Shown here: piece after piece, positions 48,058-57,359 of the stretch
Position numbering within the stretch: the stretch's first letter is position 1
Layout: every line of letters begins with the position of its first letter
NCBI GenBank assembly: GCA_030537615.1
Contig: JAUNVP010000005.1
Coordinates: forward strand, 1-64,000
Length of the DNA: 64,000 nt
Origin: Actinomycetaceae bacterium
GTDB taxonomy: Bacteria > Actinomycetota > Actinomycetes > Actinomycetales > Actinomycetaceae
Reading direction: 5' to 3'
Program-made: the position numbers and the translations under genes
Notes under the pieces: model-generated
The model's database searches: none
What the model was told of the DNA's origin: nothing
The model's input: only the letters and a program-made list of their open reading frames with translations

Positions 48058-50690
48058 ACGGGAGCTACTTTCAATAGGCGCAAGACAACAGCATTATCCC
48101 TGTTCGACGCTGCGACGTCGATAAGCGTCGTTAAACGCCAGTCACCATCTCCCTCAGAGTCTTCAAACACGTAGCTGACAAGTAGAGGGTCTGTCACGTC
48201 CTCATTCGCCTCAATCAAAGCGTCACTGATACCAGCGGCCACACAATCCTCCACCGTCGCGTCCGGCGTGAAAGAAAAACGAGCCTTCGATTGAGCCTCC
48301 GGACCGGCACCACACCAGTCGTACTCGGCCCAGAACCGTCGCAGCACGTTGTCCCAGCGCGGCCCATCCCACGGTTCGAGACCATCACTATCGTTAAACG
48401 CGACGAGACCGTCCAAATCATCCAGTGCGAAACGATCGACGCGCTCAAACACCGCCTGGCGGATCGCTTGATGGAACGCATGCGTATTTGCGCTGAAGCG
48501 CACCACCCCGGCCTCGTCCGCGCCGAACGCGACTTCCGCGCTCTCGGAGTCGGTTTGCCGGGGAGCCTGCGGGTCGGATAGTGACGCCCATTCGTCAAGC
48601 AGGGACGAATCGACCGAGCGAATGAGAGAGCCGAGCCATTCGATGATCTCATCGACTTCGCCCTCGCGGAATCTATCGGGAACGATCTGGCGCAGGGCGC
48701 GGAACGCGTCCGACAGATACCGCAGGATCACGCCCTCACTTCGTGCCACGTCGTAGCGGGAAATAAGGTCGGAGAAGGTCATCGCGTTTTCCACCATGAG
48801 ACGAACCACTGACTTGGGGGACAGCTCATGCTCATCGACCCACGGATTCGACGACGCAAACATGGCGAAGGCAGGTTCGAGAAGTTCGGCAAGCGGCCTC
48901 GGCCACGTCACCGACTCGAGCGCTTCCATGCGTTCCGCGTACTCAATGCCGGCGGCTTTCATCGCTTCGACAGCCTCACCTTTCGCTTCGTCGAGCTGAG
49001 CAAACAGCAGAGGACGAGGGCCCTCGAGCACCGCCTCCACCACCGAAACCACATCGAGAGCAAACGTTGGGGCCTCGGGGTCTAGTAGATCGAGAGCCGC
49101 CAGCGCAAAAGGGGAGAGCGGCTGGTTGAGTGCGAAGTCATCCGGAAGATCGCGCACCAAGCGTAGTCGATCGCCCCCTTTTTTCGCCGCCACCGCTGAC
49201 GGTAGCTTTTCAACGACTTCTGCCTGTCGAAGTGAAGTGTAGATTTGTCCGAGCCGGCGCACATGCGGATTAGACTCGCGCCGGGGATCGTGGTTGTCGG
49301 TCGCGAGGCGCCACAGGTGCTCCGACGGTGCGGCAGGATTGGCGAGGGCGTTGAGAACCATCGCATGAGAGAGCCCAAACTGCGACCGGAGCGGCTCAGG
49401 ATCAGCGGCAACAAGACGGTTAAAAGTGCCCTCCGACCAGCCAATCTTGCCTTCAGCGAGACGTTTCTTCACGATCTTCTTACGCTTTTTCGGGTCCTCG
49501 CCCGCGCGAATCTCGGCCAGCCGATTCTCAATCACATGCTCCGGCGCCTGGACGACAACCCACCCGACCTCATCGAACCCCGCCCGGCCAGCGCGGCCGG
49601 CGATCTGGTGAAACTCCCGGGCAGAAAGCACGCGTTCGCGTCGCCCATCGAACTTCACCAAAGAGGTGAGGAGCACTGTCGTAATGGGAACGTTAATACC
49701 TACCCCGAGCGTATCCGTGCCGCAGATCGCCGCGAGTAAACCCCGCTGGGTTAGCCGCTCAACCAAGCGTCGGTAGCGCGGGAGCATACCGGCGTGGTGG
49801 ACACCAACCCCCTGGTGGACGAGGCGGCGAAGAATCTGACCGAACCCCTTACCGAACCGAAAATCCGCCGTAGCCTCCTTGATCTTCTCCTGGTGCCGCT
49901 TCGAAATGAGCGTCGGAGTGGCAAGTGCATGCGCGGTTTCCATCGCAGCCTTTTGGCCGAAATGGACGATATAAATCGGGTACTTCCCGGTTTCAATGAG
50001 ATCGGCGACAGCGTCAGCCAACGGCAACAGCGTATAAGCCATCTCCAAAGGCACCGGCCGCTGGGCGCCCTCCACCACCGACACGTCCCTGCCCGTGCGC
50101 TCTGTCATGTCCTCAACGAAGAACGAGACATCGCCAAGCGTTGCCGACATGAGGACAAACTGGCAACGAGTTAGCTCCAGTAGCGGGACTTGCCATGCCC
50201 AGCCACGCTCTTCGTCGCCATAAAAGTGAAACTCGTCCATGATGACCATGTCGCAGTCCAAGGCAGAGCCTTTGCGCAGTGCTTGGTTGGCGAGGATTTC
50301 CGCCGTACAGCAGATGATCGGAGCATCCGCATTAACCGACGCGTCGCCGGTGACCATGCCAACGTTGTCAGAGCCAAAAAGTGCAACGAGATCGAAGAAC
50401 TTTTCCGATACCAGAGCCTTCAGTGGGGCGGTGTAGTACGAGCGGCCTCCGCGCGCGAGAGAAATCGTGTGAGCAGCGAGGGCGATCATCGACTTTCCGG
50501 ACCCCGTCGGCGTAGCGGCAATGACGTGGTTGCCCGATAAGAGTTCAATGAGGGCCTCATCTTGATGCGGATAGAGCGGTCGGCCGGATTCGCGTGCCCA
50601 CGTAATGAACAGATCGTAGAGGGCGTCGACGTCCTCCAGAAGCCCAGAATCTTCGAGATCATCAAGTAAAACATTGAGCGACGCAACCAT
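48054..50690 (-). CDS. DEAD-box superfamily 2 helicase with DUF3516 C-terminal region
   Basis: 878 residues. Motif I TPTGSGKSM, motif Ia APLKALVSEK, motif II MDEFHFYG (DEFH), motif III MSATLGD and motif VI QIAGRAGRAG place it in the Ski2/Mtr4-like group. The long C-terminal part resembles DUF3516, found in actinobacterial helicases of unknown role, probably RNA metabolism. Divergent from the AGCS symporter. Three partial copies of the motif described at 55-61.6 kb lie within it (48621, 49373, 50096). Confidence 0.88.
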   Translation of the reverse strand: MVASLNVLLDDLEDSGLLEDVDALYDLFITWARESGRPLYPHQDEALIELLSGNHVIAATPTGSGKSMIALAAHTISLARGGRSYYTAPLKALVSEKFFDLVALFGSDNVGMVTGDASVNADAPIICCTAEILANQALRKGSALDCDMVIMDEFHFYGDEERGWAWQVPLLELTRCQFVLMSATLGDVSFFVEDMTERTGRDVSVVEGAQRPVPLEMAYTLLPLADAVADLIETGKYPIYIVHFGQKAAMETAHALATPTLISKRHQEKIKEATADFRFGKGFGQILRRLVHQGVGVHHAGMLPRYRRLVERLTQRGLLAAICGTDTLGVGINVPITTVLLTSLVKFDGRRERVLSAREFHQIAGRAGRAGFDEVGWVVVQAPEHVIENRLAEIRAGEDPKKRKKIVKKRLAEGKIGWSEGTFNRLVAADPEPLRSQFGLSHAMVLNALANPAAPSEHLWRLATDNHDPRRESNPHVRRLGQIYTSLRQAEVVEKLPSAVAAKKGGDRLRLVRDLPDDFALNQPLSPFALAALDLLDPEAPTFALDVVSVVEAVLEGPRPLLFAQLDEAKGEAVEAMKAAGIEYAERMEALESVTWPRPLAELLEPAFAMFASSNPWVDEHELSPKSVVRLMVENAMTFSDLISRYDVARSEGVILRYLSDAFRALRQIVPDRFREGEVDEIIEWLGSLIRSVDSSLLDEWASLSDPQAPRQTDSESAEVAFGADEAGVVRFSANTHAFHQAIRQAVFERVDRFALDDLDGLVAFNDSDGLEPWDGPRWDNVLRRFWAEYDWCGAGPEAQSKARFSFTPDATVEDCVAAGISDALIEANEDVTDPLLVSYVFEDSEGDGDWRLTTLIDVAASNRDNAVVLRLLKVAPV

Positions 50691-50807
50691 ACGACGATTG
50701 TCTCAAACTTTCCTCTCGTCCAGCTATTCGGACAGTATCCATTAAGTGAACAAAATCAGTTTAGAATCCGAACAAGTCCCTGTCTCGTCACACATTAGGA
50801 CACTGAA

Positions 50808-52256
50808 ATGGATCTGACCTCCCTAACCAACGCCCTCACAGACGCACTCTTCTGGTCCGTCGGCATGCTGTACTCGTGGGTACTCGTATTCCTGCTATCA
50901 GGAATCGGTATCGCCTTCACGATCATCCTCAAAGCCCCGCAAATCCGTCACGCCAAAGACATCTTCACCTCTCTATCCGGTTCGCGTACCTCCGCGCTCC
51001 AAGGCATCAGCTCGTTCCAAGCCTTCGCCGTCGGAGTCGGAACCCGTATCGGCATCGGAAACATCGGCGGTGTCGCCCTCGCCCTCATCGTCGGTGGTCC
51101 CGGCGCCATCTTCTGGATGTGGATTATCGCACTGCTCGGCATGGCGACATCATTCGCGGAAACCGTGCTCGCCCAGCTATTTAAGGTTCGCCACGCGGAC
51201 GGTACCTTCCGCGGCGGGCCCGCCTACTACATCGCGCGCGGCCTCGGCTGGAAGACCATGGCATCGATCTTCGCCATCATTGCCGTTATCTCCTCCGGCC
51301 TCGCCGTCCCCATGGTGCAGATCAACACCGTCGCCTCAACACTTCATGCCAGCCACGATGTGCCGCTGTCCTCGACTGCGATCGTCATTATCGTGCTCCT
51401 CGCGCCGGTTATTCTCGGCGGTATACGCTCGGTTGCGCGCGCCTCGGAATACCTCGCGCCATTCATGGCTGCCGCCTACATCATCATCACTTTCGTCGTC
51501 ATCATTCTTAACCCCATCGCCGCGTGGCACGCACTCGTATGGATCGTCCAATCAGCATTCGGATTCGGTCCAGTAGCAGGCGGAGTCCTCGGCGGAGTAT
51601 TCGTTGCCCTCGTCAACGGTGCTCGCCGCGGCCTCTTCTCCAACGAAGCAGGACTCGGAACGACCCCGCACGCGGCCGGTGCCGCCGTCGTGGCGCACCC
51701 CGCCCAGCAAGGATTCCTCCAATCCCTCGGCGTGTTCATCGACACCATCGTCGTGTGTACCGCAACCGCCCTGCTCATTCTCATTTCCGGAGTCTACGAT
51801 CCGGGGATGGACCCCGATGCTGCAGGCTCATTGACCGCCACGGCCGTGACCAGTGTGCTGGGCGACTGGATGGCCTTCCCCATGTCGACCATCATCTTCA
51901 TCTTCGGTTACACCTCGGCCTACGGAGCCTACTCCTACGGCCAGGTCGCGTTCGACCACCTGACTGCCAACAAGTACATCTCCTACGGATTCCGCTTGCT
52001 CGCCGTCCTCCTCGCCGGTTACGGCGCCGTCGTTGCGCTCCCGGTCGCCTGGGCCCTATCCGACTTCCTCCTCGGTCTCGGTGCTGTCGTCAACCTCATC
52101 GCCATCATCTTCATGGCGAAATGGGTGAGAGTCATCCTCACCGACTGGGACGACGCAAAAAAGCGTGGCGCCCTCACTTTCGACGTGTCGCGTTACCCCG
52201 ACCTCAAAGGCAAAGCCGACGCAGAAATCTGGAATGGCTCGCTAACAGTCGAGTGA
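50808..52256 (+). CDS. Sodium:alanine/glycine symporter family (AGCS) protein, first copy
   Basis: 482 residues, about ten or eleven membrane spans. ISSFQAFAVGVGTRIGIGNI, GGPGAIFWMWIIALLGMATS and GGPAYYIARGLG are AGCS signatures, as is NGARRGLFSNEAGLG. Takes up alanine or a related small amino acid with sodium. Followed by a terminator and a second family member in the same direction; the two share the motifs but differ widely in the N-terminal part and loops. Confidence 0.92.
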   Translation: MDLTSLTNALTDALFWSVGMLYSWVLVFLLSGIGIAFTIILKAPQIRHAKDIFTSLSGSRTSALQGISSFQAFAVGVGTRIGIGNIGGVALALIVGGPGAIFWMWIIALLGMATSFAETVLAQLFKVRHADGTFRGGPAYYIARGLGWKTMASIFAIIAVISSGLAVPMVQINTVASTLHASHDVPLSSTAIVIIVLLAPVILGGIRSVARASEYLAPFMAAAYIIITFVVIILNPIAAWHALVWIVQSAFGFGPVAGGVLGGVFVALVNGARRGLFSNEAGLGTTPHAAGAAVVAHPAQQGFLQSLGVFIDTIVVCTATALLILISGVYDPGMDPDAAGSLTATAVTSVLGDWMAFPMSTIIFIFGYTSAYGAYSYGQVAFDHLTANKYISYGFRLLAVLLAGYGAVVALPVAWALSDFLLGLGAVVNLIAIIFMAKWVRVILTDWDDAKKRGALTFDVSRYPDLKGKADAEIWNGSLTVE

Positions 52257-52267
52257 CTTACCACCCC

Positions 52268-52304
52268 ATAGTCGGGACGGCCCGTGGTCGTCCCGACTAT
52301 TTTT
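52268..52304 (+). terminator. Terminator between the two AGCS genes
   Basis: Perfect 12-bp stem ATAGTCGGGACG/CGTCCCGACTAT with a 9-base loop, followed by TTTT. It implies that the second symporter has its own promoter. Confidence 0.88.
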
Positions 52305-52421
52305 ATGCTGACCACGCACACTATTCAAGACGACGTATCCATATAGTCAAATTTCCTTGACCGATTGCCAACGAAAGCGTATTTTTTGACAGTCTCTCCA
52401 TCGACCGTAAAGAAGGAACCG

Positions 52422-53951
52422 ATGATTCAACCAATCGAACCCAGCGGCTTTCTCGACACGTTTGCGACTGTTGACGAAGCGCTCGCGAACTTCTTCTCCG
52501 CCGTGTACTCCAATCCGTTGGAAATGAACGTCATTTATCTCCTGCTCGCAGTAGGTATCTACTACACCTATAAAACAAAAGCTGTTCAGTTCCGCATGCT
52601 TCCGGCAATGTTCTCCGCCGTTTTCGGCTCCCGACGCGACGCCGAAGAAGGAATCTCGTCCTTCCAGGCATTCACCATCGGTCTCGCCTCCCGCGTCGGC
52701 ACCGGCAACATCGCCGGTGTCGCCATCGCCATCGTGCTCGGTGGGCCCGGCGCTATCTTCTGGATGTGGGTTATCGCCCTGCTCGGTATGGCAACCGCAT
52801 TCATGGAATCCGTACTCGCCCAACTCTTCAAACTCCAAGGACCGGACGGATCCTTCCGCGGCGGCCCCGCCTACTACATCCGTGACGGCCTCGGCTCCAA
52901 AGGATTCGGTGCGCTATTCGCCATCTTCCTCATCTTCGCCTTTGGATTTGCCTTCAACATGGTGCAGGCCAACACCATCGCCGACGTCGCGCAAGCACAT
53001 TTCAATATCGATTCGTGGATCGTCGGCCTCGCCCTCGTCATCATCTCAGCGCCCATCATCTTCGGTGGTCTGCGCACCGTTGCTCGCATAGCCGAATACG
53101 TGGCACCGGCGATGGCTATCTTCTACATCCTCATTGCCATTGCCGTCATCGGCATCAACATCACCGCTGTTCCCAGCGTAATCTGGGAGATCATCCGCTC
53201 CGCGTTTGGCTTCGACCAAGCAGCCGGTGGCGCTGTCGGTGGCTTCATCGCGGCGATGACCAACGGCGCCAAACGCGGCCTCTTCTCCAACGAAGCAGGC
53301 ATGGGGTCGGTTCCCAACGCGGCCGCAACGGCTACTATTCGCCACCCCGTCCAGCAGGGCCTTATCCAGAGCCTCGGCGTATTCGTCGACACGATCCTCA
53401 TCTGTACCGCTACCGCTTGCATGATCCTGTTCTCCGGCCTCTACAAGCCCGGCATGTCAGCCAACGACGGCGCAGCACTCACCGTCGAATCCGTGTCCTA
53501 CACGCTCGGCACGTGGATTCAGCTCCCCATGACGATCATGATCTTCATCTTCGCGTACTCGTCGATTCTCGGTAACTACACCTACGCTGAGATCAACCTC
53601 AACTACCTGCGCGGCATGAACGCCAACCAGACGGTACTCAAAGTGCTGATCCTCATTGCCGTTGGTCTCGGCTCTCTGCTGTCGATTCGCTCCGTGTGGA
53701 ACCTCGCAGACATCGCCTCGGCTCTCATGGCGATCCTCAACATCTTTGCGCTGTTCCTGCTCTCAAAATACTGTTTGGGGGCGCTTCGCGACTGGAACGC
53801 TCAGCGAGCGAAGAACCCGAACGAAGTCCCATTCTTCGTCGTCACCGACAACGAGTTCTTCCCCGACGGCCTCCCCTCGCAGGTCTGGGATGCGGACACC
53901 AGGAAGGACTCAATTGCATTGGCGCGCAAAAACGACAAAATGAGGGGATAG
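52422..53951 (+). CDS. Sodium:alanine/glycine symporter family (AGCS) protein, second copy
   Basis: 509 residues. ISSFQAFTIGLASRVGTGNI, GGPGAIFWMWVIALLGMATA and GAKRGLFSNEAGMGSVPNAA match the family. It is closer to the canonical AlsT/DagA forms than the first copy, with GTGNIAG in the sodium-site region where the first has GIGNIGG. ATG 52422 is supported by GAAGGAACCG immediately before it; the frame opens to 52365. The hydrolase gene follows after 22 bases and may be co-transcribed. Confidence 0.92.
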   Translation: MIQPIEPSGFLDTFATVDEALANFFSAVYSNPLEMNVIYLLLAVGIYYTYKTKAVQFRMLPAMFSAVFGSRRDAEEGISSFQAFTIGLASRVGTGNIAGVAIAIVLGGPGAIFWMWVIALLGMATAFMESVLAQLFKLQGPDGSFRGGPAYYIRDGLGSKGFGALFAIFLIFAFGFAFNMVQANTIADVAQAHFNIDSWIVGLALVIISAPIIFGGLRTVARIAEYVAPAMAIFYILIAIAVIGINITAVPSVIWEIIRSAFGFDQAAGGAVGGFIAAMTNGAKRGLFSNEAGMGSVPNAAATATIRHPVQQGLIQSLGVFVDTILICTATACMILFSGLYKPGMSANDGAALTVESVSYTLGTWIQLPMTIMIFIFAYSSILGNYTYAEINLNYLRGMNANQTVLKVLILIAVGLGSLLSIRSVWNLADIASALMAILNIFALFLLSKYCLGALRDWNAQRAKNPNEVPFFVVTDNEFFPDGLPSQVWDADTRKDSIALARKNDKMRG

Positions 53952-53973
53952 ACCTTCAATCCTAGGAGTAACC

Positions 53974-54750
53974 GTGAGAGTAGTCCGCTTCAGCGCCGGC
54001 GGCGACCCCAAATACGCCGCCCTCGATAACGACTCAACCCGACTCGTCGCTTTGAAAGGGGACCCCCTCTTTCAGGCAGCCGAGCCGTCAGGAGAGATCT
54101 TCGAACTTGACGAAGTGCGACTACTCTCACCGGTTATCCCTCGTTCCAAAGTCGTGGCAGTGGCGAAAAACTACCACGACCACGCCGCTGAAATGGGTGG
54201 GACAGTGCCCGCCACCCCCAATATTTTCTTCAAGCCCAACACCTCGGTGATTGGGCCCGACGATCCCATCGTGCTACCCGCATGGACGACGGAAGTGCAC
54301 TACGAAGCCGAGCTTGCCGTCGTCATCAAAACCCTGTGTAAAGATGTACGAGCAGAGGACGCTGACTCAGTCATCTTTGGGTACACGGTTGGCAACGACG
54401 TGAGCGCCCGCGACGCGCAACGCAATGACGGACAATGGGCGAGGGCCAAAGGATTTGACACCTCATGTCCGCTCGGACCGTGGATCACCGTCGATCGCGA
54501 CCTCGATCCACATAACCTCGCCGTGACGACGACCGTCAACGGTGAAACCGTCCAGTCGGGCAATACCCGCGACATGGTGCGCCGAATCCCCGAACTCATC
54601 GAATATATTTCCGCCGCATTCACTCTGTTGCCCGGTGACGTGATCCTGACCGGAACACCCGCCGGAGTAGGAGAAATCGTCGCCGGCGATCGTGTCGAGT
54701 GCACCATCGAAGGGATCGGAACACTCGGCAACCACGTCGTACGCCGCTGA
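53974..54750 (+). CDS. Fumarylacetoacetate hydrolase family protein
   Basis: 258 residues. VVAVAKNYHDHAAEMGG starts the catalytic domain; HYEAELAVVI supplies acidic metal ligands and FGYTVGNDVSARDAQ, KGFDTSCPLGPW and TGTPAGVG are family segments. Actinobacterial members include acylpyruvases and oxaloacetate decarboxylases, so the substrate is not fixed. GTG start with AGGAG seven bases upstream. Its stop is two bases before the GTG of hrpB. Confidence 0.88.
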   Translation: MRVVRFSAGGDPKYAALDNDSTRLVALKGDPLFQAAEPSGEIFELDEVRLLSPVIPRSKVVAVAKNYHDHAAEMGGTVPATPNIFFKPNTSVIGPDDPIVLPAWTTEVHYEAELAVVIKTLCKDVRAEDADSVIFGYTVGNDVSARDAQRNDGQWARAKGFDTSCPLGPWITVDRDLDPHNLAVTTTVNGETVQSGNTRDMVRRIPELIEYISAAFTLLPGDVILTGTPAGVGEIVAGDRVECTIEGIGTLGNHVVRR

Positions 54751-54752
54751 TC

Positions 54753-57359
54753 GTGGACACCATCGGTCGCGCTCTCGCGGCCTGCGAGTTTCCCGTTGCA
54801 GGTGCGCGAGAACAGTTGCGTCGCGTCCTCGACTCCGGGGAACGCTTTGTCCTATCCGCAACTCCAGGGTCTGGGAAAACCACGCTCGTCCCGCTGATGA
54901 TCCGCCAGTGGCTGGCAGAGGTGGGAGACGATCGACGTGTGCTCATTGCCCAGCCTCGGCGCGTGGCCGTCCGATCAGCCGCTCGGTATGTCGCCTCTTT
55001 GCTTGGTGAAGAACCGGGGGCAACCGTCGGATGGACGATGCGTGGCGAACGGGCCATGAGTGAGCGTACCCGGATCGAGTTCACTACCACGGGAACTCTA
55101 CTTCGGAGGCTATTACATCAGCCTGATCTGGACGATGTTGGTGCTCTCGTCATCGACGAAGTGCACGAACGCCACCTCGACGCTGATCTCGCCCTCGCAT
55201 TCGGCCTCGATGTCGCCGATTTACGGGGGGACCTCGCGCTCGGAGTGATGTCGGCAACTGCTCAAACCGATGTCTTCCTCTCTCTACTCCACGGCTCTGT
55301 CATAGCTGTTGAAGCGGAAAAATACCCGTTGCAGGTGCGGTGGGTACCCCCGCGCGAGAGTGGGTTAGGCCCACGCGGCGCCACCGCCGCGTTTCTCAGT
55401 CACGTCACCGAAACTGCTTCGAGAGCGTTTGAACAGCATGGGTCGACGCTCGTTTTTGTTCCCTCGATTCGCGATGTCACCACTGTCGTCACGGCTCTGT
55501 CAGGCGCTGATCGGGCCGTTTATCCACTGCACGGAGGGTTGACAAGTGCACAGCAAGATGCCGCGCTTGCGGATTCGGGGCCGCGTATCGTGGTGGCGAC
55601 GGACATCGCGGAAACGTCGGTGACTGTGCCCGGAGTGAATTGCGTTGTGGACAGCGGGTTGGCAAGGATTCCGCGTTTCGATGCGGGTCGAGACGCCCAG
55701 GAACTCGTTACTATCATGGCTTCGCAATCATCTGTCATTCAGCGGGCTGGTCGCGCAAACCGTACCGGACCCGGGGTGGTCTTCCGGTGTTTCAGCGAAA
55801 CGGACTACGCTCGCATGAGAGAGTTTCCGGTGCCGGAAATCGAATCATCCGACCTTGTTGAAGGTTCACTCATGGCCGCAGCGTGGAGCTCACCCGGTGA
55901 GCTCCGGCTCCCTTCTCCTTTCCCCACCCCACGGCTCACTCATGCGATTTCTGTACTCGATTCCATCGAGGCGCTCGCGGGAGTGCGCGAGCGTAAACGC
56001 ATGGGAGAGCCTTCGGGGCAGGAGGGGGAGCACGATCAAAAGAGCATGACAGAGCCGTCGGCTGTTAAGAGTGAGCCTTCGAGTGGGATGAGTGAGCCTT
56101 CGGATCCCCACGGGGTAACCGCCTCAGAATCGGGTGCGATCCTCGCCCTCATTCCCGCAGACCCACGGCTCTCTCATGCACTTTTACTGGCATCCGCATG
56201 GTCGAAGGCGCGAGATGCTTCGAGAATTGTTGCCCATCTCGCTTCGACCGATCGGCAATCCCAGCCCGACATTACGCTTGCTCTCGCCGCCGTACCCGAG
56301 CGAGAGGTACGACGATTTGAATCCCTGGCGAAAACGCATGAGAGAGCCTACGCGCAAAAATATCCGCACCCGGATTTAACGCTTCGTCGACACGACCTAC
56401 CGGGGGTGACGATTGGACTGGCCTTCCCCGAACGCATTGCCCGCAGCCGCGGCCGGGTCCGTTCCGATCGGCGGACTATATCCTTCATCAGCGCGGGAGG
56501 AACCGGATTTGAGGTCGATGCTTCATCTCCTTTGGCATCCGACGAATGGATAGCCGTCAGCGAAATCCAAACCATCAACGGAATCACTTACGTGCGTCAA
56601 GGGGCCCCGCTCAACCCCGATTGGGTACCGTTCATCGTAGGCTCACTCATGACTGAATCGACCGAAGTCACCATAGAGAACGGCCGCTTGCGCGGTATTC
56701 GAACGACCGCAGTCGGGGCCATTCCAGTCAAGAAAGAGCCTTCACAAGTCGAAGCGGCCGAAGCCGTGGAGGTCATTCGCCAAGGCGTTCTCCGCAGCGG
56801 CCTCGACCTCTTTTCGCCCTCGAACAATGCGCGCCAACTAGAGCAAATGATTAACTATATTGCCGACCAGCGCTCAGACTGGCCACGGCTCACCCATGCT
56901 TATCTTGCCGACCATGTTGAAGAGCTCGTGGGTGGGACACTCGGTCAAATTTGCATGGGAGAGCCTTTGACGAAAGTTGATGTGACCACCGGCCTCAAGA
57001 CCATGATTGGATGGGACAAAGCCGCCCAGCTCAACGATCTCGTGCCCGAATCAATCGAACTGCCCACCGGCCGACGAGCACGGCTCACTCTTGACCCAGA
57101 TCGGGGTCCCACGGTGCGCGTTAAGCTCCAGGAGTGTTTTGGCTGGTCAGCAATTCCCAAAGTGCTTGGCAAACTGATTACCTTCGAACTACTGTCTCCA
57201 GCTGGGCGGCCACTGGCCATCACCTCTGACCTTGAGCACTTTTTCAACAACTCCTACCGCGACGTCCGTGCCGATATGCGAGGACGCTACCCGAAACATC
57301 CGTGGCCAGAAGACCCGTGGGCAGCGAAACCTACTGCGCGCACAAAACGCTATGAGTGA
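54753..57359 (+). CDS. hrpB: HrpB-type DEAH ATP-dependent helicase
   Basis: 868 residues, a little longer than typical HrpB. Motif I SATPGSGKTTLVP, motif II VIDEVHERHLDADLAL, motif III MSATAQTDVF, motif VI QRAGRANRTGPG, and the family's C-terminal YPKHPWPEDPWAA are present. Function in bacteria is not settled. The start is taken as GTG 54753; the frame from 54699 lies in the preceding gene. An insertion near residues 416-450 reads MGEPS, MTEPS, KSEPS, MSEPS in series; these are tandem copies of the short DNA motif that recurs over this part of the window, and are unlikely to belong to the helicase fold. Confidence 0.9.
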   Translation: MDTIGRALAACEFPVAGAREQLRRVLDSGERFVLSATPGSGKTTLVPLMIRQWLAEVGDDRRVLIAQPRRVAVRSAARYVASLLGEEPGATVGWTMRGERAMSERTRIEFTTTGTLLRRLLHQPDLDDVGALVIDEVHERHLDADLALAFGLDVADLRGDLALGVMSATAQTDVFLSLLHGSVIAVEAEKYPLQVRWVPPRESGLGPRGATAAFLSHVTETASRAFEQHGSTLVFVPSIRDVTTVVTALSGADRAVYPLHGGLTSAQQDAALADSGPRIVVATDIAETSVTVPGVNCVVDSGLARIPRFDAGRDAQELVTIMASQSSVIQRAGRANRTGPGVVFRCFSETDYARMREFPVPEIESSDLVEGSLMAAAWSSPGELRLPSPFPTPRLTHAISVLDSIEALAGVRERKRMGEPSGQEGEHDQKSMTEPSAVKSEPSSGMSEPSDPHGVTASESGAILALIPADPRLSHALLLASAWSKARDASRIVAHLASTDRQSQPDITLALAAVPEREVRRFESLAKTHERAYAQKYPHPDLTLRRHDLPGVTIGLAFPERIARSRGRVRSDRRTISFISAGGTGFEVDASSPLASDEWIAVSEIQTINGITYVRQGAPLNPDWVPFIVGSLMTESTEVTIENGRLRGIRTTAVGAIPVKKEPSQVEAAEAVEVIRQGVLRSGLDLFSPSNNARQLEQMINYIADQRSDWPRLTHAYLADHVEELVGGTLGQICMGEPLTKVDVTTGLKTMIGWDKAAQLNDLVPESIELPTGRRARLTLDPDRGPTVRVKLQECFGWSAIPKVLGKLITFELLSPAGRPLAITSDLEHFFNNSYRDVRADMRGRYPKHPWPEDPWAAKPTARTKRYE

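Noticed and set aside
51524..52360. 278-codon frame overlapping the first AGCS gene
   Set aside because: Arg/Pro-rich out-of-frame reading of the symporter with no independent support.
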